Of a stretch of DNA of 37,598 nt, positions 1 to 10,024 are shown in pieces (within the stretch, counting starts at the first letter, position 1; each line of letters opens with the position of its first letter). Position numbers and translations under genes: made by a program. Below the pieces are notes generated by a model, which did not search any database, had not been told where the DNA came from, and worked only from the letters and a program-made list of their open reading frames with translations. The stretch comes from Myxococcales bacterium (GTDB lineage Bacteria > Myxococcota_A > UBA9160 > UBA4427), in assembly GCA_022563535.1 (NCBI GenBank), contig JADFNE010000042.1:1-37598 (forward strand), in the 5' to 3' direction.

Positions 1-229
1 CGCAGGTCGCGGCCATCGTCTTGGTCGTCGAATAGACGTTGACGATGGTGTCTTTCTCCCAGGACGTTCCATCTTCGTCGGCATCACCCGCCCATAGATC
101 GACGACGAACTCCCCGTCCCGGGTCACTGCCACGCTGGCCCCGACGTCTAGACCCTTCTCGAAGTTCGAGATGAATGCCTCACGCACCCTTTCGAAACCG
201 GGCTCACAAATTCCGTGTACTTCGACCAT
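1..229 (-). CDS. Beta-lactamase-family serine hydrolase (EstB/class C-like), N-terminal fragment
   Basis: The reverse strand from an ATG at 229 reads into the window edge without a stop, giving about 76 residues beginning MVEVHGICEPGFERV. Near the edge it carries YSTTKTM, which fits the SxxK active-site motif (Ser nucleophile, Lys base) of class C beta-lactamase-related esterases and peptidases. It is preceded by a sequence of the form VTRDGEFVVDLWAGDAD, typical of that family just before the motif. A GGAG ribosome site lies directly upstream and overlaps the stop of the dioxygenase gene, which ends 7 bases away, so the two are co-transcribed. The substrate cannot be told; the rest of the gene lies outside the window. 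Confidence 0.85.
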   Translation of the reverse strand, partial: MVEVHGICEPGFERVREAFISNFEKGLDVGASVAVTRDGEFVVDLWAGDADEDGTSWEKDTIVNVYSTTKTMAATC

Positions 230-236
230 GAGGCTC

Positions 237-1106
237 CTACAGCGTCCAGGTGTTGCTGAAACTTTCTCCGGCGACGGTGGTGCGGGCCATCACCCGGGTC
301 TGATCGCTCGGCCAGGACCGAGCTCGATGGAGCACGCAGCGGTTGTCCCAGATGGCGATGTCCCCAGCGCGCCAGGTATGGGAGAAGACGCGGGGTGGTG
401 TTGCGGCTTCGTCGGTGAGGCGATTCAAGATCGCGCGGCTCTCTTCGACATCACGTCCGAGGATATGCGAGGTATGGCGTCCGATGAACAGATACTTGCG
501 GCCCGTCGCAGGGTGGGTGCGCACAATTGGATGTTCGACCGGGGGGAGAGCTTCCCAGCCTTCATCGCTCAAGACGTCGGTCCCCCCGATCAATTCTTGG
601 GAATAGCGATAGCTGTGCACCCCGACGGCGTCTTCAATTTCTTCGCGATCGGATGGGTTGAGTGCGTCGTAGGCGGCGCGCATGTCGGCCCACTCTGTTT
701 CGCCGCCAACGTCGGGAACCGTCCGCGCTGAAAGCAGGCACGCCTTGGCGGGCACAGTCTTGAACGAACGATCGGCGTGCCAGAACGTGTTTCCCAGCAG
801 GAAGAGCGCATAGGGCCCCTGGGGTTCGATCAACTTTCCGTTGGGCCTGATGTCGACGAGCAGGGCGACGTCGGGTCGATCGCCCCGCTCGGTGGAGAGC
901 CGCTCGAGGGAACCGAAACGGCGGGAGAACTCCTCTTGCTCGTCGTCGCTCAAAAACTGTTCGCGAAAAATCAGTACCCCATGTTCATGCCAGGCGTCTT
1001 CGATCTTTTCGAACATTCCATCGCTCAGATTCCGCAGCTGGACGCCTGTCACGACGGCGCCAAGGGTCGCCCCCTCGATCGGATGAATGGCCAGCGTCCG
1101 GCCCAT
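237..1106 (-). CDS. TauD/TfdA-family Fe(II)/2-oxoglutarate-dependent dioxygenase
   Basis: This predicts a 289-residue cytoplasmic oxygenase. The start at 1106 is chosen over an upstream ATG at 1136 because GGAGGT sits 5 bases before it and the protein then begins MGRTLAIHPIEG, where family homology starts. The iron-binding triad is visible as H110 and D112 (in FWHADRSF) and distal H260 (in CVLHRARSW), with R271 as the likely 2-oxoglutarate-binding arginine. Family members hydroxylate small substrates such as taurine, aryloxyacetates or alkyl sulfates. The true substrate is not readable, although a sulfotransferase and an alkylsulfatase-like protein lie elsewhere in the window. It is followed 7 bases later by the serine hydrolase gene. 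Confidence 0.9.
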   Translation of the reverse strand: MGRTLAIHPIEGATLGAVVTGVQLRNLSDGMFEKIEDAWHEHGVLIFREQFLSDDEQEEFSRRFGSLERLSTERGDRPDVALLVDIRPNGKLIEPQGPYALFLLGNTFWHADRSFKTVPAKACLLSARTVPDVGGETEWADMRAAYDALNPSDREEIEDAVGVHSYRYSQELIGGTDVLSDEGWEALPPVEHPIVRTHPATGRKYLFIGRHTSHILGRDVEESRAILNRLTDEAATPPRVFSHTWRAGDIAIWDNRCVLHRARSWPSDQTRVMARTTVAGESFSNTWTL

Positions 1107-1276
1107 GTTCGACCTCCGTTTCGGCGCCGAAAACATATCCCGGTATTGGCGCTCTCGCCGCCGCCGCCAGGGCAGGCCAGCACGTCCCCGCGAGAGCGGT
1201 ACTCTTTGCTCTCACACCCACGGTGGCTTAGTCGAACGGCGAGTGACTTGCGCGGCCCGCTGAGAAACCAGAGCTG

Positions 1277-1666
1277 CTAGCTGAGGGATTCCACGATCTT
1301 TCGAAATTGCATCTTGAAGGTCTCAATATCGCGAGTCTTCGAAAGCGCACCCCGTGCGCCGCTCTTTTTGGCCAATTTTTGCAGTTCGTCGTGGTCCATT
1401 CCCGAGTGCAGGATCACAGCGGGCCACGGCTGATCATCTTTCCATTGATTCTCGTGGATCAGATCTACGAGTTTGTCTCCGTCGAGGCCGGGGAGTTCGA
1501 CATCCAAGAGGACGATGTGAGGCTTTACTTTGACCACCATCGAACTCGTCCCAAGGCCGCGGTCATGGGTCGTGGTGGGGTGCCCCATGCTCTCGAGCAC
1601 AGCGCGCGTCACTTCCAGGACCACGGGGTCATCGTCTACGAGCAAGACACGCAGTAGAGAGTCCAC
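1277..1666 (-). CDS. Stand-alone response-regulator receiver domain protein (CheY-like)
   Basis: A 129-residue single receiver domain with no output domain. The acidic pocket D11-D12-D13, the phospho-acceptor D55 in IVLLDVELPG, S88 as the conserved Ser/Thr position and K110 are all present, so it should be phosphorylatable. The start is GTG at 1666, placed by a perfect AAGGAGGT ribosome site 5 bases upstream. There is no histidine kinase nearby, so its partner is encoded elsewhere. It probably acts by protein-protein contact as a phosphorelay intermediate. It is divergent from hppA across a 469-base gap. Confidence 0.9.
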   Translation of the reverse strand: MDSLLRVLLVDDDPVVLEVTRAVLESMGHPTTTHDRGLGTSSMVVKVKPHIVLLDVELPGLDGDKLVDLIHENQWKDDQPWPAVILHSGMDHDELQKLAKKSGARGALSKTRDIETFKMQFRKIVESLS

Positions 1667-2135
1667 TCAATACCTCCTTGGAGTACGCGAATTGAACGCC
1701 CAAGTTTTCATCATCGTCGATTCGCTCCACATGTGCACTAGTGGATAAGAGGTAACCGTTGATGGCAGAGAATACTGGCTTGTCAGCATGGACCGCCAAA
1801 ATTTGCTAAAGGGACGGGGACTTACCTCGATCTATCCGTCCAACCTGCCGGCGGCGGTCGCCCCCCAGGCTGCGAGCCCATGCGCATTCCCGTGTCGCCT
1901 CGTCTCGGCAAGGCCGCGAAAAAACAGGACAAATTGCTTGCCCGGGGTGCGCGGAGTCGCTACTCAGATGCCCGAGAAGTTTTGCCTGCCAAGCCCCTTG
2001 GGAGCACGTCCCTGGGCTCGGCGCTGGGTCTGGAGCGATCGCTGCTCCGCAAACCAGAGCCTCCCGAAAACAAGAGCCCGCCTTCGGCAATCGCGACGGG
2101 TGCGATTGCCTCGACTCCGACAGGATGGAATCCAG
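1667..2135. other. Intergenic region between divergent receiver gene and hppA
   Basis: The 469 bases hold the leaders of two divergent genes. An open frame runs through most of it into hppA, but its product is Arg/Pro-rich and unlike pyrophosphatase N-termini, so I treat it as non-coding leader. A 9-bp perfect inverted repeat lies at 2086-2110. I see no convincing sigma-70 promoter, tRNA or named riboswitch. Confidence 0.5.
2086..2110 (+). promoter_or_regulatory. Perfect 9-bp hairpin in the hppA leader
   Basis: GGCAATCGC at 2086-2094 and its exact reverse complement GCGATTGCC at 2102-2110 flank a 7-base loop, ending 25 bases before the hppA start. No T-run follows, so it is not a standard intrinsic terminator. 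It could be a leader structure affecting translation or mRNA stability, or a protein-binding palindrome. Its function is inference only. Confidence 0.4.
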
Positions 2136-4232
<2,097 letters not shown>

Positions 4233-4259
4233 TCGAAATCTAGATCGCGGGAAGTATGC

Positions 4260-6488
4260 ATGCCGATACGGATCACATTTGGCCTGTTGACGGTGGCTTT
4301 TGCCGCGCTGATCTTCGTTCGAGCACTTAGCTACGGTTGGTTTGTCGACCACGACATTGCGGGAGACGTTGTACCTGTGGCGCGGTCCGAGTCGGTGATC
4401 GCGAGCCATGAAGCAACCCAGGCTGTAACGACTGCCGCTCTCGGTGCGGCTCCGACGAAGCAAGTTTTGTTCGGGGACTTCCACGTACACACCACCTTCA
4501 GCTTCGACGCATTTTTCATGAATCTTCCGATGTCGGGAGGGACCGGTGCTCATCCACCGTCCGATGCCTGTGATTTTGCGCGCTACTGCTCGGCGCTCGA
4601 CTTCTGGTCGATCAATGATCACGCAGAAGCGCTGACGCTGGAGTTGTGGCGGGAGACCGTCGAGAGCGTGCGGCAGTGCAACGAGGTGGCGGGCGATCCG
4701 TCCAATCCCGACCTGGTCACGTATCTCGGCTGGGAATGGAGTCACATCGGCACGACCCCTCGCAATCACTACGGTCACAAAAACGTGGTGTTGCTGGGAA
4801 CTGACGACGCTGAGATTCCCACGCGGCCGATCGGCGCGCGCATTCCGACGGCCAACCCGCGTGTTCTCAGCCCCACAACGCTTCAACGGATGGGTCTGGC
4901 GGCGATCAATGGGGCGCGAGGCGTCGCCTTCAATCGCATGCTTACCGTTGCCGCCGCGACTCCACGCTGCGAAGACAATATCTCGGTGCGCGACCTGCCC
5001 GCAGATTGCCTCGAGACCACGGCGACGCCCGAAGGCTTGTTCGCCAAGCTCGATGACTGGGATTTTCCCTCAATCGTGATTCCCCACGGTACGGCCTGGG
5101 GGATGTACACGCCTGCTGGCTCGGATTGGCGCAAACAGCTTCCGGGCCACGATTCCAAGCGACAAACCCTGGTCGAAATCTACTCGGGGCACGGCAACTC
5201 CGAGCAATTTCCCCCTTGGCGCGAGGTCATCGTCGGCAAGAAGGGCGCTCTTTCGTGTCCGAAGCCCAGCGACGATTATCTGCCGAGTTGTTGGCGGGCG
5301 GGTCAGCTGATCGAAGCAGAGTGTCTCGAGGTCGGAGAGGGCGCCGATGAGTGCGCCCGTCGCGCCGGCGATGCCCGGCGCAACTACCTCGATGCGTATC
5401 AAGCGGGCTGGAAAACCCTGCCCGGATTCAAAGCGAAGGATTGGCTCGATGCGGGACAGGAACGCAATGGCTTCCAGCCCGCATTCAACTACCGCCCCCG
5501 CTCTTCGGTCCAGTACATGTTGGCGATCCGCGACTTCAGCGATCCCGAGAATCCAAAGCGCTTCAACTTCGGCTTCTTGGGATCGAGCGACACCCACACG
5601 GCCCGCGCGGGTACCGGCTACAAAGAATTTGCGCGGGGAGAAATGACTGACGGACGCGGTCGGGGTGAAGAAGGTGTTTCGAGTGCCGGCTCTTTGTTCG
5701 GTTCTCCGGACACTCGATCCGAACGCGTGTCAGAGTCCGTTCGGTTCGATCCAGCCGGTGAATCCCCCCTGCGACTCTTCGAGATTGAACGCGGTTCCGC
5801 CTACCTGACGACTGGGGGGCTGGTTGCGGTTCACTCTGAAGGGCGCGATCGACACGCCATCTGGGATGCTCTCACCCGCAAAGAAGTCTATGCCACCAGT
5901 GGTCGCCGCATCTTGCTGTGGTTCGACATGATCGAGGGAAACCAGTCCATTCCCATGGGCTCGACGACGCGACGCATGACATTGCCGCGCTTTCGCGTCC
6001 GTGCGGCGGGTTCGTTCGAGCAAAAGCCGGGTTGTCCCGACTACGCGACGTCCGCGCTCGGGGTTGAGCGCGTCGATCATATCTGCCAGGGCGAGTGCTA
6101 TCACCCGAGCGACACCCGCAGGCCGATCACGCGAATTGAAATCATTCGCATCCGCCCGCAGATCAGCGCGGATGAGCCCTTGGAGGGGTTGGTCGAAGAC
6201 CCCTGGCGGAGTTTTCCGTGTCCCGCGGACGGCGGTGGTTGCGTGATCGAATTTGCCGACACGCAATTCGTCGCCGGCGAGCGCGACACCCTCTATTACG
6301 CTCGGGCGATCGAAGCCCCGGACCAGTTGATCGAGGGCAGCAATCCCTTGAGGTGCAGCTACGACGATGCGGGAGTCTGTGTTTCGATCGACCCCTGCGG
6401 GCTCGGCGCACCTCCGGAAGAGGATTGCCTCTCCGAGGCCGAGCCGCGGGCCTGGTCTTCACCGATCTATGTCGACTTTGGCCTGTAG
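4260..6488 (+). CDS. DUF3604 protein, PHP-like metallo-hydrolase fold, exported/anchored
   Basis: This predicts 742 residues. An N-terminal hydrophobic segment (about residues 5-22) looks like a signal anchor, so the bulk is likely periplasmic. FGDFHVHTTFSFDAF (from about residue 71, with H75 and H77) is the HxH metal motif of the PHP-like DUF3604 family. Further conserved motifs follow in order: SINDHAE, GWEWSH, NHYGHKN and GSSDTHTARAG. Numerous cysteines fit an extracytoplasmic location. It starts 27 bases after hppA behind GGGAAG and is probably co-transcribed. DUF3604 enzymes have no well-established reaction. A metal-dependent hydrolase acting on a phospho- or sulfo-ester is a guess from fold only. 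Confidence 0.9.
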   Translation: MPIRITFGLLTVAFAALIFVRALSYGWFVDHDIAGDVVPVARSESVIASHEATQAVTTAALGAAPTKQVLFGDFHVHTTFSFDAFFMNLPMSGGTGAHPPSDACDFARYCSALDFWSINDHAEALTLELWRETVESVRQCNEVAGDPSNPDLVTYLGWEWSHIGTTPRNHYGHKNVVLLGTDDAEIPTRPIGARIPTANPRVLSPTTLQRMGLAAINGARGVAFNRMLTVAAATPRCEDNISVRDLPADCLETTATPEGLFAKLDDWDFPSIVIPHGTAWGMYTPAGSDWRKQLPGHDSKRQTLVEIYSGHGNSEQFPPWREVIVGKKGALSCPKPSDDYLPSCWRAGQLIEAECLEVGEGADECARRAGDARRNYLDAYQAGWKTLPGFKAKDWLDAGQERNGFQPAFNYRPRSSVQYMLAIRDFSDPENPKRFNFGFLGSSDTHTARAGTGYKEFARGEMTDGRGRGEEGVSSAGSLFGSPDTRSERVSESVRFDPAGESPLRLFEIERGSAYLTTGGLVAVHSEGRDRHAIWDALTRKEVYATSGRRILLWFDMIEGNQSIPMGSTTRRMTLPRFRVRAAGSFEQKPGCPDYATSALGVERVDHICQGECYHPSDTRRPITRIEIIRIRPQISADEPLEGLVEDPWRSFPCPADGGGCVIEFADTQFVAGERDTLYYARAIEAPDQLIEGSNPLRCSYDDAGVCVSIDPCGLGAPPEEDCLSEAEPRAWSSPIYVDFGL

Positions 6489-6500
6489 AAATGGGATTGT

Positions 6501-6520
6501 AGCGGGGGCGGAGCCCTGCT
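6501..6520. terminator. Possible bidirectional terminator hairpin
   Basis: Between the converging ends of the DUF3604 gene and trkH lies AGCGGGG, a 6-base loop, then CCCTGCT: seven pairs with one G-T wobble. No T-run is present on either side, so termination is only suggested by its position in the 48-base convergent gap. Confidence 0.3.
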
Positions 6521-6536
6521 CGGCGGATGTGCCTGC

Positions 6537-7979
6537 TTACTTCTGCCAGAACCGCCGTTGAAAGAGAGCCATCAGGGCAAAGAATTCCAGCCGACCGCAC
6601 CACATCAAGAACACCATCAGTAACTTCTGCCATGCAGCAAAGTGGAGATAGTTTTCAGTCGGGCCCGCCGCTCCGAGGGCTGGACCAATGTTCGAGACCA
6701 TGGCGATTGAGGCGGAAGCAGCGGTGACGATATCAACATCACCCGCGCTGAGCAGAACCGCGCCGACACCCCAAGCCAGCAGCCAAAGCAGAAGCAGGGC
6801 CACTACGCTGCGAACCGACTCCTCGGGTACGGCCGCGCGCTGGATCACGACCGCGATGACGGAATTTGGGCTGAAGGTGAGCCGGACCTCTCGGAATATG
6901 GCTTTCCAGCCAATGATTCCGCGGACGATCTTGAGGCCGCCCGACGTCGAACCCGCGCAGCCACCGAATACCATCAAGAAGACGAGCATGCTGCAAGCGA
7001 AGGTTGGCCACGCGGCAAAATCCGTTGTTGTGAAACCGGTGGTGGTGAGGATCGAGGTCACCTGAAATGCAGCGTGGAGGAAAGTCGAAAACGGATCGCG
7101 GCTGGAGTCTTGCAACAGCACCGCAGCGACCCCGACGCTGAAAAGGAGGATGGTTGTCAGGTAGACCTTGAATTCGAAATCGCGAAATGCGCTTGCATTT
7201 CGAAGTCGGCTCGCCACCAGGTAGAGAGAAAAATTGACCCCCGAAGCGATCATGAACACCAGAACAATGATCTGGGCCAGCGTCGAAAATGCAGAGATGC
7301 TCTCCGAATGAGGCGAGAAGCCACCCGTCGCCACGGTTGAAAAGGTGGTAGTCAGCGCGTCGAAGAAACTGAGACCGCAGGCCAGCAGAGCGAGTAATTC
7401 GGTGACCGTGAGCACGAGATAGATTCGTGCCAGTGCCGCTGCCGTGTCCCGAACGTGAGCGTGCAGGACTTCCGCTCGGGGCCCGGGCACTTCCAGTTTG
7501 AACAGGAAGCGGGCGCCGGGACCCAGTTCCGAGAGCAGTGCGACGAACAGCACAACGATTCCGATGCCACCCAACCACTGGCTGAAGCTCCGCCACAACA
7601 GGATGGGATGTCCAGCGGCTTCTATGTTCTGGAGCACCGTGGCGCCGGTCGTCGTGAAACCCGAAGCCGATTCGAACAGCGCATCGACTGGATTGGGCAG
7701 TACACCACTCACGAGATAGGGGATGGCCCCGATCACGGATGCGAGAAACCAGGAACCGACGACGATCAAAACCCCTTCACGACGGTAGAGATCGCCGCTC
7801 GATTTCCCGAGCAGGCGCATCAGCAGGCCCGCAACAATCGCCACGAAAGCGGCCACCGCAAACCCGGCGGAAGCAGCTTCGTCTTCCAGGTAGACGCTCC
7901 ACCCCAACAGTCCGAGCAGTGCTCCGGCCAGGACCATCAGGACCACACCCAAGAAACTCAGGACGTAGCGAATGTTCAT
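6537..7979 (-). CDS. trkH: Trk-type potassium uptake channel subunit TrkH
   Basis: A 480-residue inner-membrane K+ translocating subunit. The repeated pore loops are readable in order: SASGFTTTGATV, STVATGGFSPHSES, TTTGFTTTDF with FGGCAGSTSGGLK after it, and a final loop around SNIGPALG. Each of the four carries the selectivity-filter glycine expected of the Ktr/Trk/HKT superfamily. Length is typical. The ATG lies two bases after the stop of trkA, so the pair is one operon with translational coupling. K+ supply may matter for the K+-dependent pyrophosphatase next door. Confidence 0.96.
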   Translation of the reverse strand: MNIRYVLSFLGVVLMVLAGALLGLLGWSVYLEDEAASAGFAVAAFVAIVAGLLMRLLGKSSGDLYRREGVLIVVGSWFLASVIGAIPYLVSGVLPNPVDALFESASGFTTTGATVLQNIEAAGHPILLWRSFSQWLGGIGIVVLFVALLSELGPGARFLFKLEVPGPRAEVLHAHVRDTAAALARIYLVLTVTELLALLACGLSFFDALTTTFSTVATGGFSPHSESISAFSTLAQIIVLVFMIASGVNFSLYLVASRLRNASAFRDFEFKVYLTTILLFSVGVAAVLLQDSSRDPFSTFLHAAFQVTSILTTTGFTTTDFAAWPTFACSMLVFLMVFGGCAGSTSGGLKIVRGIIGWKAIFREVRLTFSPNSVIAVVIQRAAVPEESVRSVVALLLLWLLAWGVGAVLLSAGDVDIVTAASASIAMVSNIGPALGAAGPTENYLHFAAWQKLLMVFLMWCGRLEFFALMALFQRRFWQK

Positions 7980-7981
7980 TG

Positions 7982-9340
7982 TTAGCTGGATTCCGTCCCG
8001 GGAAATACCAGATGGGCCATGGAGATTTCTTCCTGGCGAACGAAAAGAATGACCTCGTCGCCCACTTCGAGCACGTGGTTCCCGCTCGGCACGACCGCGG
8101 TTCCATCCCGAAGAACCGCTGCGACGATCAGCCCTTGAGGAATCTCGACGTTTTCCAGTCGACTGCCCGCAGCCGGGCTTTGTTCGACAACTTGTCGCTG
8201 CATGAACTGAGCCGCGCCGTTCGCGAACGACACGATGTGGGGTTCATAGTCGTTGTCGATGTAGGTCTGAATTCGTTGCGCCGCCAGGGCGCGGGGCGAA
8301 ACGACGTCGACCATTCCGATCTTTTGCCAAAGATGGGAAGTGTCGCTCTTCTGAACCAGTGCCGTAATTTGCTCCACGCCGAGTTCGCGGGCGAGTAGGC
8401 ATGCCATCAGATTGCTTTCGTCGTGGCCCGTGAGTGCGATAAAGGCCCGTGCGCTTCCAATGCCTTCCGCAGAGAGGGTTGCGAGGTCGGTCGCGTCACC
8501 GTGCAAGATCTCGTAGTCCGGGTACTTCGAAGCGAGATATTGGGCTCGCTGCCGGTCGGATTCGATGATCTTGATCGTTTTGACCTGGTTGACGAGCCCC
8601 GCCGCTACCGGCTCGGCCGACCTTCCGCCCCCCGCAATTACAACCTGCCCCAACTTGCGCGCATGGCCACTGACCTGGCGTTCGACTTCGTCGATGACAT
8701 CCGTCGTTCCCAGGATGACGGCCACGTCCCCGGGTTCGGCGCGATCGGGGCCCGACGGAACCCGAAGCTCGTCCCCGGTGATGTAGGCCAGTACCAGACA
8801 ACCCTTGGGAAGGTCTACGTCGGCCAGGCATTTTGCATTGAGCAGCGAACCGGCTTCGATCCGTGTCTTGCGAATCTGGACTGCGCCGTCGGCGAGATAC
8901 TCGACGTCCTGGGTGTTGTAGCCGAGTACCGAGTTCAGGATCTGGGTGGTGGTGAGCACCTGGGTCGAAAGCAACAGATCTACTTTGAAGGTCAACTCGT
9001 AGGTTTTCCCAAACTTCGTGACATCCTCGGACAAGGCGACGCGAACGACGGTTCTGGGCGCGCCCAGGTGCTTGGCCAAAAGCGATGTCGCAAGGTTCGC
9101 TTCGTCCGAGCTGCTCGCGGCCACGAAGAGTTCGCAGTCATTCACTCGGGCGGCTTCGAGGGTGGGGAGGTTGGCCCCGTTCCCGTGCACGAACGCCGCG
9201 TCCAATTGTTCCTCGACAATTTGACGCTTGGAAGCATCCGAGTCGATCACCGTCACCCGGTGACCCTGGGCAGAAAGGGTCCGCGCCAGGTGACAGCCGA
9301 CTTCACCGGCACCCATAATGACGAAGCGTTTGTTCTTCAT
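7982..9340 (-). CDS. trkA: Trk potassium uptake NAD-binding regulatory subunit TrkA
   Basis: A 452-residue cytoplasmic ring-forming regulator with two RCK modules. The first has the Rossmann motif GAGEVG at the N-terminus with an acidic end (VIDSD). The second starts around VVIAGGGRSAEPVAAGL with IIESD. A TrkA-C-type domain ends the protein (PQGLIVAAVLRDG, GDEVILF). Nucleotide binding gates the TrkH channel. It is the first gene of the minus-strand trkA-trkH pair. No clear Shine-Dalgarno precedes the ATG, so the start is chosen from the Rossmann motif lying directly after it. Confidence 0.95.
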   Translation of the reverse strand: MKNKRFVIMGAGEVGCHLARTLSAQGHRVTVIDSDASKRQIVEEQLDAAFVHGNGANLPTLEAARVNDCELFVAASSSDEANLATSLLAKHLGAPRTVVRVALSEDVTKFGKTYELTFKVDLLLSTQVLTTTQILNSVLGYNTQDVEYLADGAVQIRKTRIEAGSLLNAKCLADVDLPKGCLVLAYITGDELRVPSGPDRAEPGDVAVILGTTDVIDEVERQVSGHARKLGQVVIAGGGRSAEPVAAGLVNQVKTIKIIESDRQRAQYLASKYPDYEILHGDATDLATLSAEGIGSARAFIALTGHDESNLMACLLARELGVEQITALVQKSDTSHLWQKIGMVDVVSPRALAAQRIQTYIDNDYEPHIVSFANGAAQFMQRQVVEQSPAAGSRLENVEIPQGLIVAAVLRDGTAVVPSGNHVLEVGDEVILFVRQEEISMAHLVFPGTESS

Positions 9341-9398
9341 GTGGACAGATTGTGGTTGAACATTCTCGTATTGTCCACTGCCCCAGAACGATTCGATT

Positions 9399-9424
9399 GG
9401 GCCGCTTCAATGGGGCCGCTTCAA
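9399..9424. repeat. Short tandem direct repeat in the trkA / VOC divergent region
   Basis: GGGCCGCTTCAA occurs at 9399-9410 and again at 9413-9424, a 14-base period, in the 163-base gap between the divergent trkA and VOC genes. It could be a pair of operator half-sites or a slippage product. Confidence 0.4.
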
Positions 9425-9503
9425 TTGGGCTTAGTCGAGCTGCCCGCGACGGTGTAAAGTCTCCGAGGCAACCCCAGAACCCTGTGAACAGGAGCTTTTT
9501 TCG

Positions 9504-10001
9504 GTGTCCAATTCGAGGTCAAAAACAAGCAATGCCAGTCCGGGTCCCCCCCCGACAAGTCTCGGGCTGCCCCCGATCGACCAGATCGGTTTTGTCGTCA
9601 GAAGCATCGATGAGGCAGAGCGGCGCTATGACGCGATGTTTGGGCCCTGGAGCCGAATCGACGGTTCAGTGCAGGCGGCGGACTATCGCGGCCAGGTCGC
9701 CGATGTAAAGCTCGATATTCTGTATGGGCACTCGGGTGAACTCGAGATGGAATTCATCCAGTGGCGGGAAGGAGACAGCCCCCATCGCGAATTCATCGAG
9801 CAGGGGCGAGAGGGAATTCATCACCTGCGTTATCGGGTGGACGACACAGACCAGTGGATCGAGCGGATGGCAGAGGTAGGGTACGAGCCCATTTGGTACA
9901 AAAAGATTTCCCCCGACATCGTCTTTGCCTATCTCGAACGCAAGGGCGATCCGCTGCTGATCGAATTTCTGCAAATGCCGCAAATGCCGCAGATCCCATA
10001 G
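9504..10001 (+). CDS. VOC-superfamily (glyoxalase/bleomycin-resistance-like) protein
   Basis: This predicts 165 residues starting at GTG 9504, with AGGAG 9 bases upstream. After a Ser/Pro-rich N-terminus, PIDQIGFVVRSIDEAERRYDAMFGPW starts a classic VOC beta-alpha-beta-beta-beta unit, and EGIHHLRYRVDDTDQWIERM starts the second. Acidic and His residues at the usual metal positions (EFIQW, GIHHLRY, and a C-terminal LLIEFLQ) fit a methylmalonyl-CoA-epimerase or glyoxalase-like metal site, but the substrate is not identifiable. An 8-C run at 9546-9553 lies in the poorly conserved N-terminal coding part. The sulfotransferase gene follows after 23 bases. Confidence 0.85.
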   Translation: MSNSRSKTSNASPGPPPTSLGLPPIDQIGFVVRSIDEAERRYDAMFGPWSRIDGSVQAADYRGQVADVKLDILYGHSGELEMEFIQWREGDSPHREFIEQGREGIHHLRYRVDDTDQWIERMAEVGYEPIWYKKISPDIVFAYLERKGDPLLIEFLQMPQMPQIP

Positions 10002-10024
10002 GCATTCTTGGAGTTCCGTTTAAA

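Noticed and set aside
1788-2135. In-frame N-terminal extension of hppA by 116 residues
   Set aside because: The extension is Arg/Pro/Ser-rich with no membrane helix and no resemblance to pyrophosphatases, and contains a perfect hairpin; ATG 2136 gives a normal start.
9761-10024. Extension of the sulfotransferase reading frame into the VOC gene
   Set aside because: It would overlap the VOC gene almost entirely in another frame and has no family resemblance; GTG 10025 with GGAG fits better.
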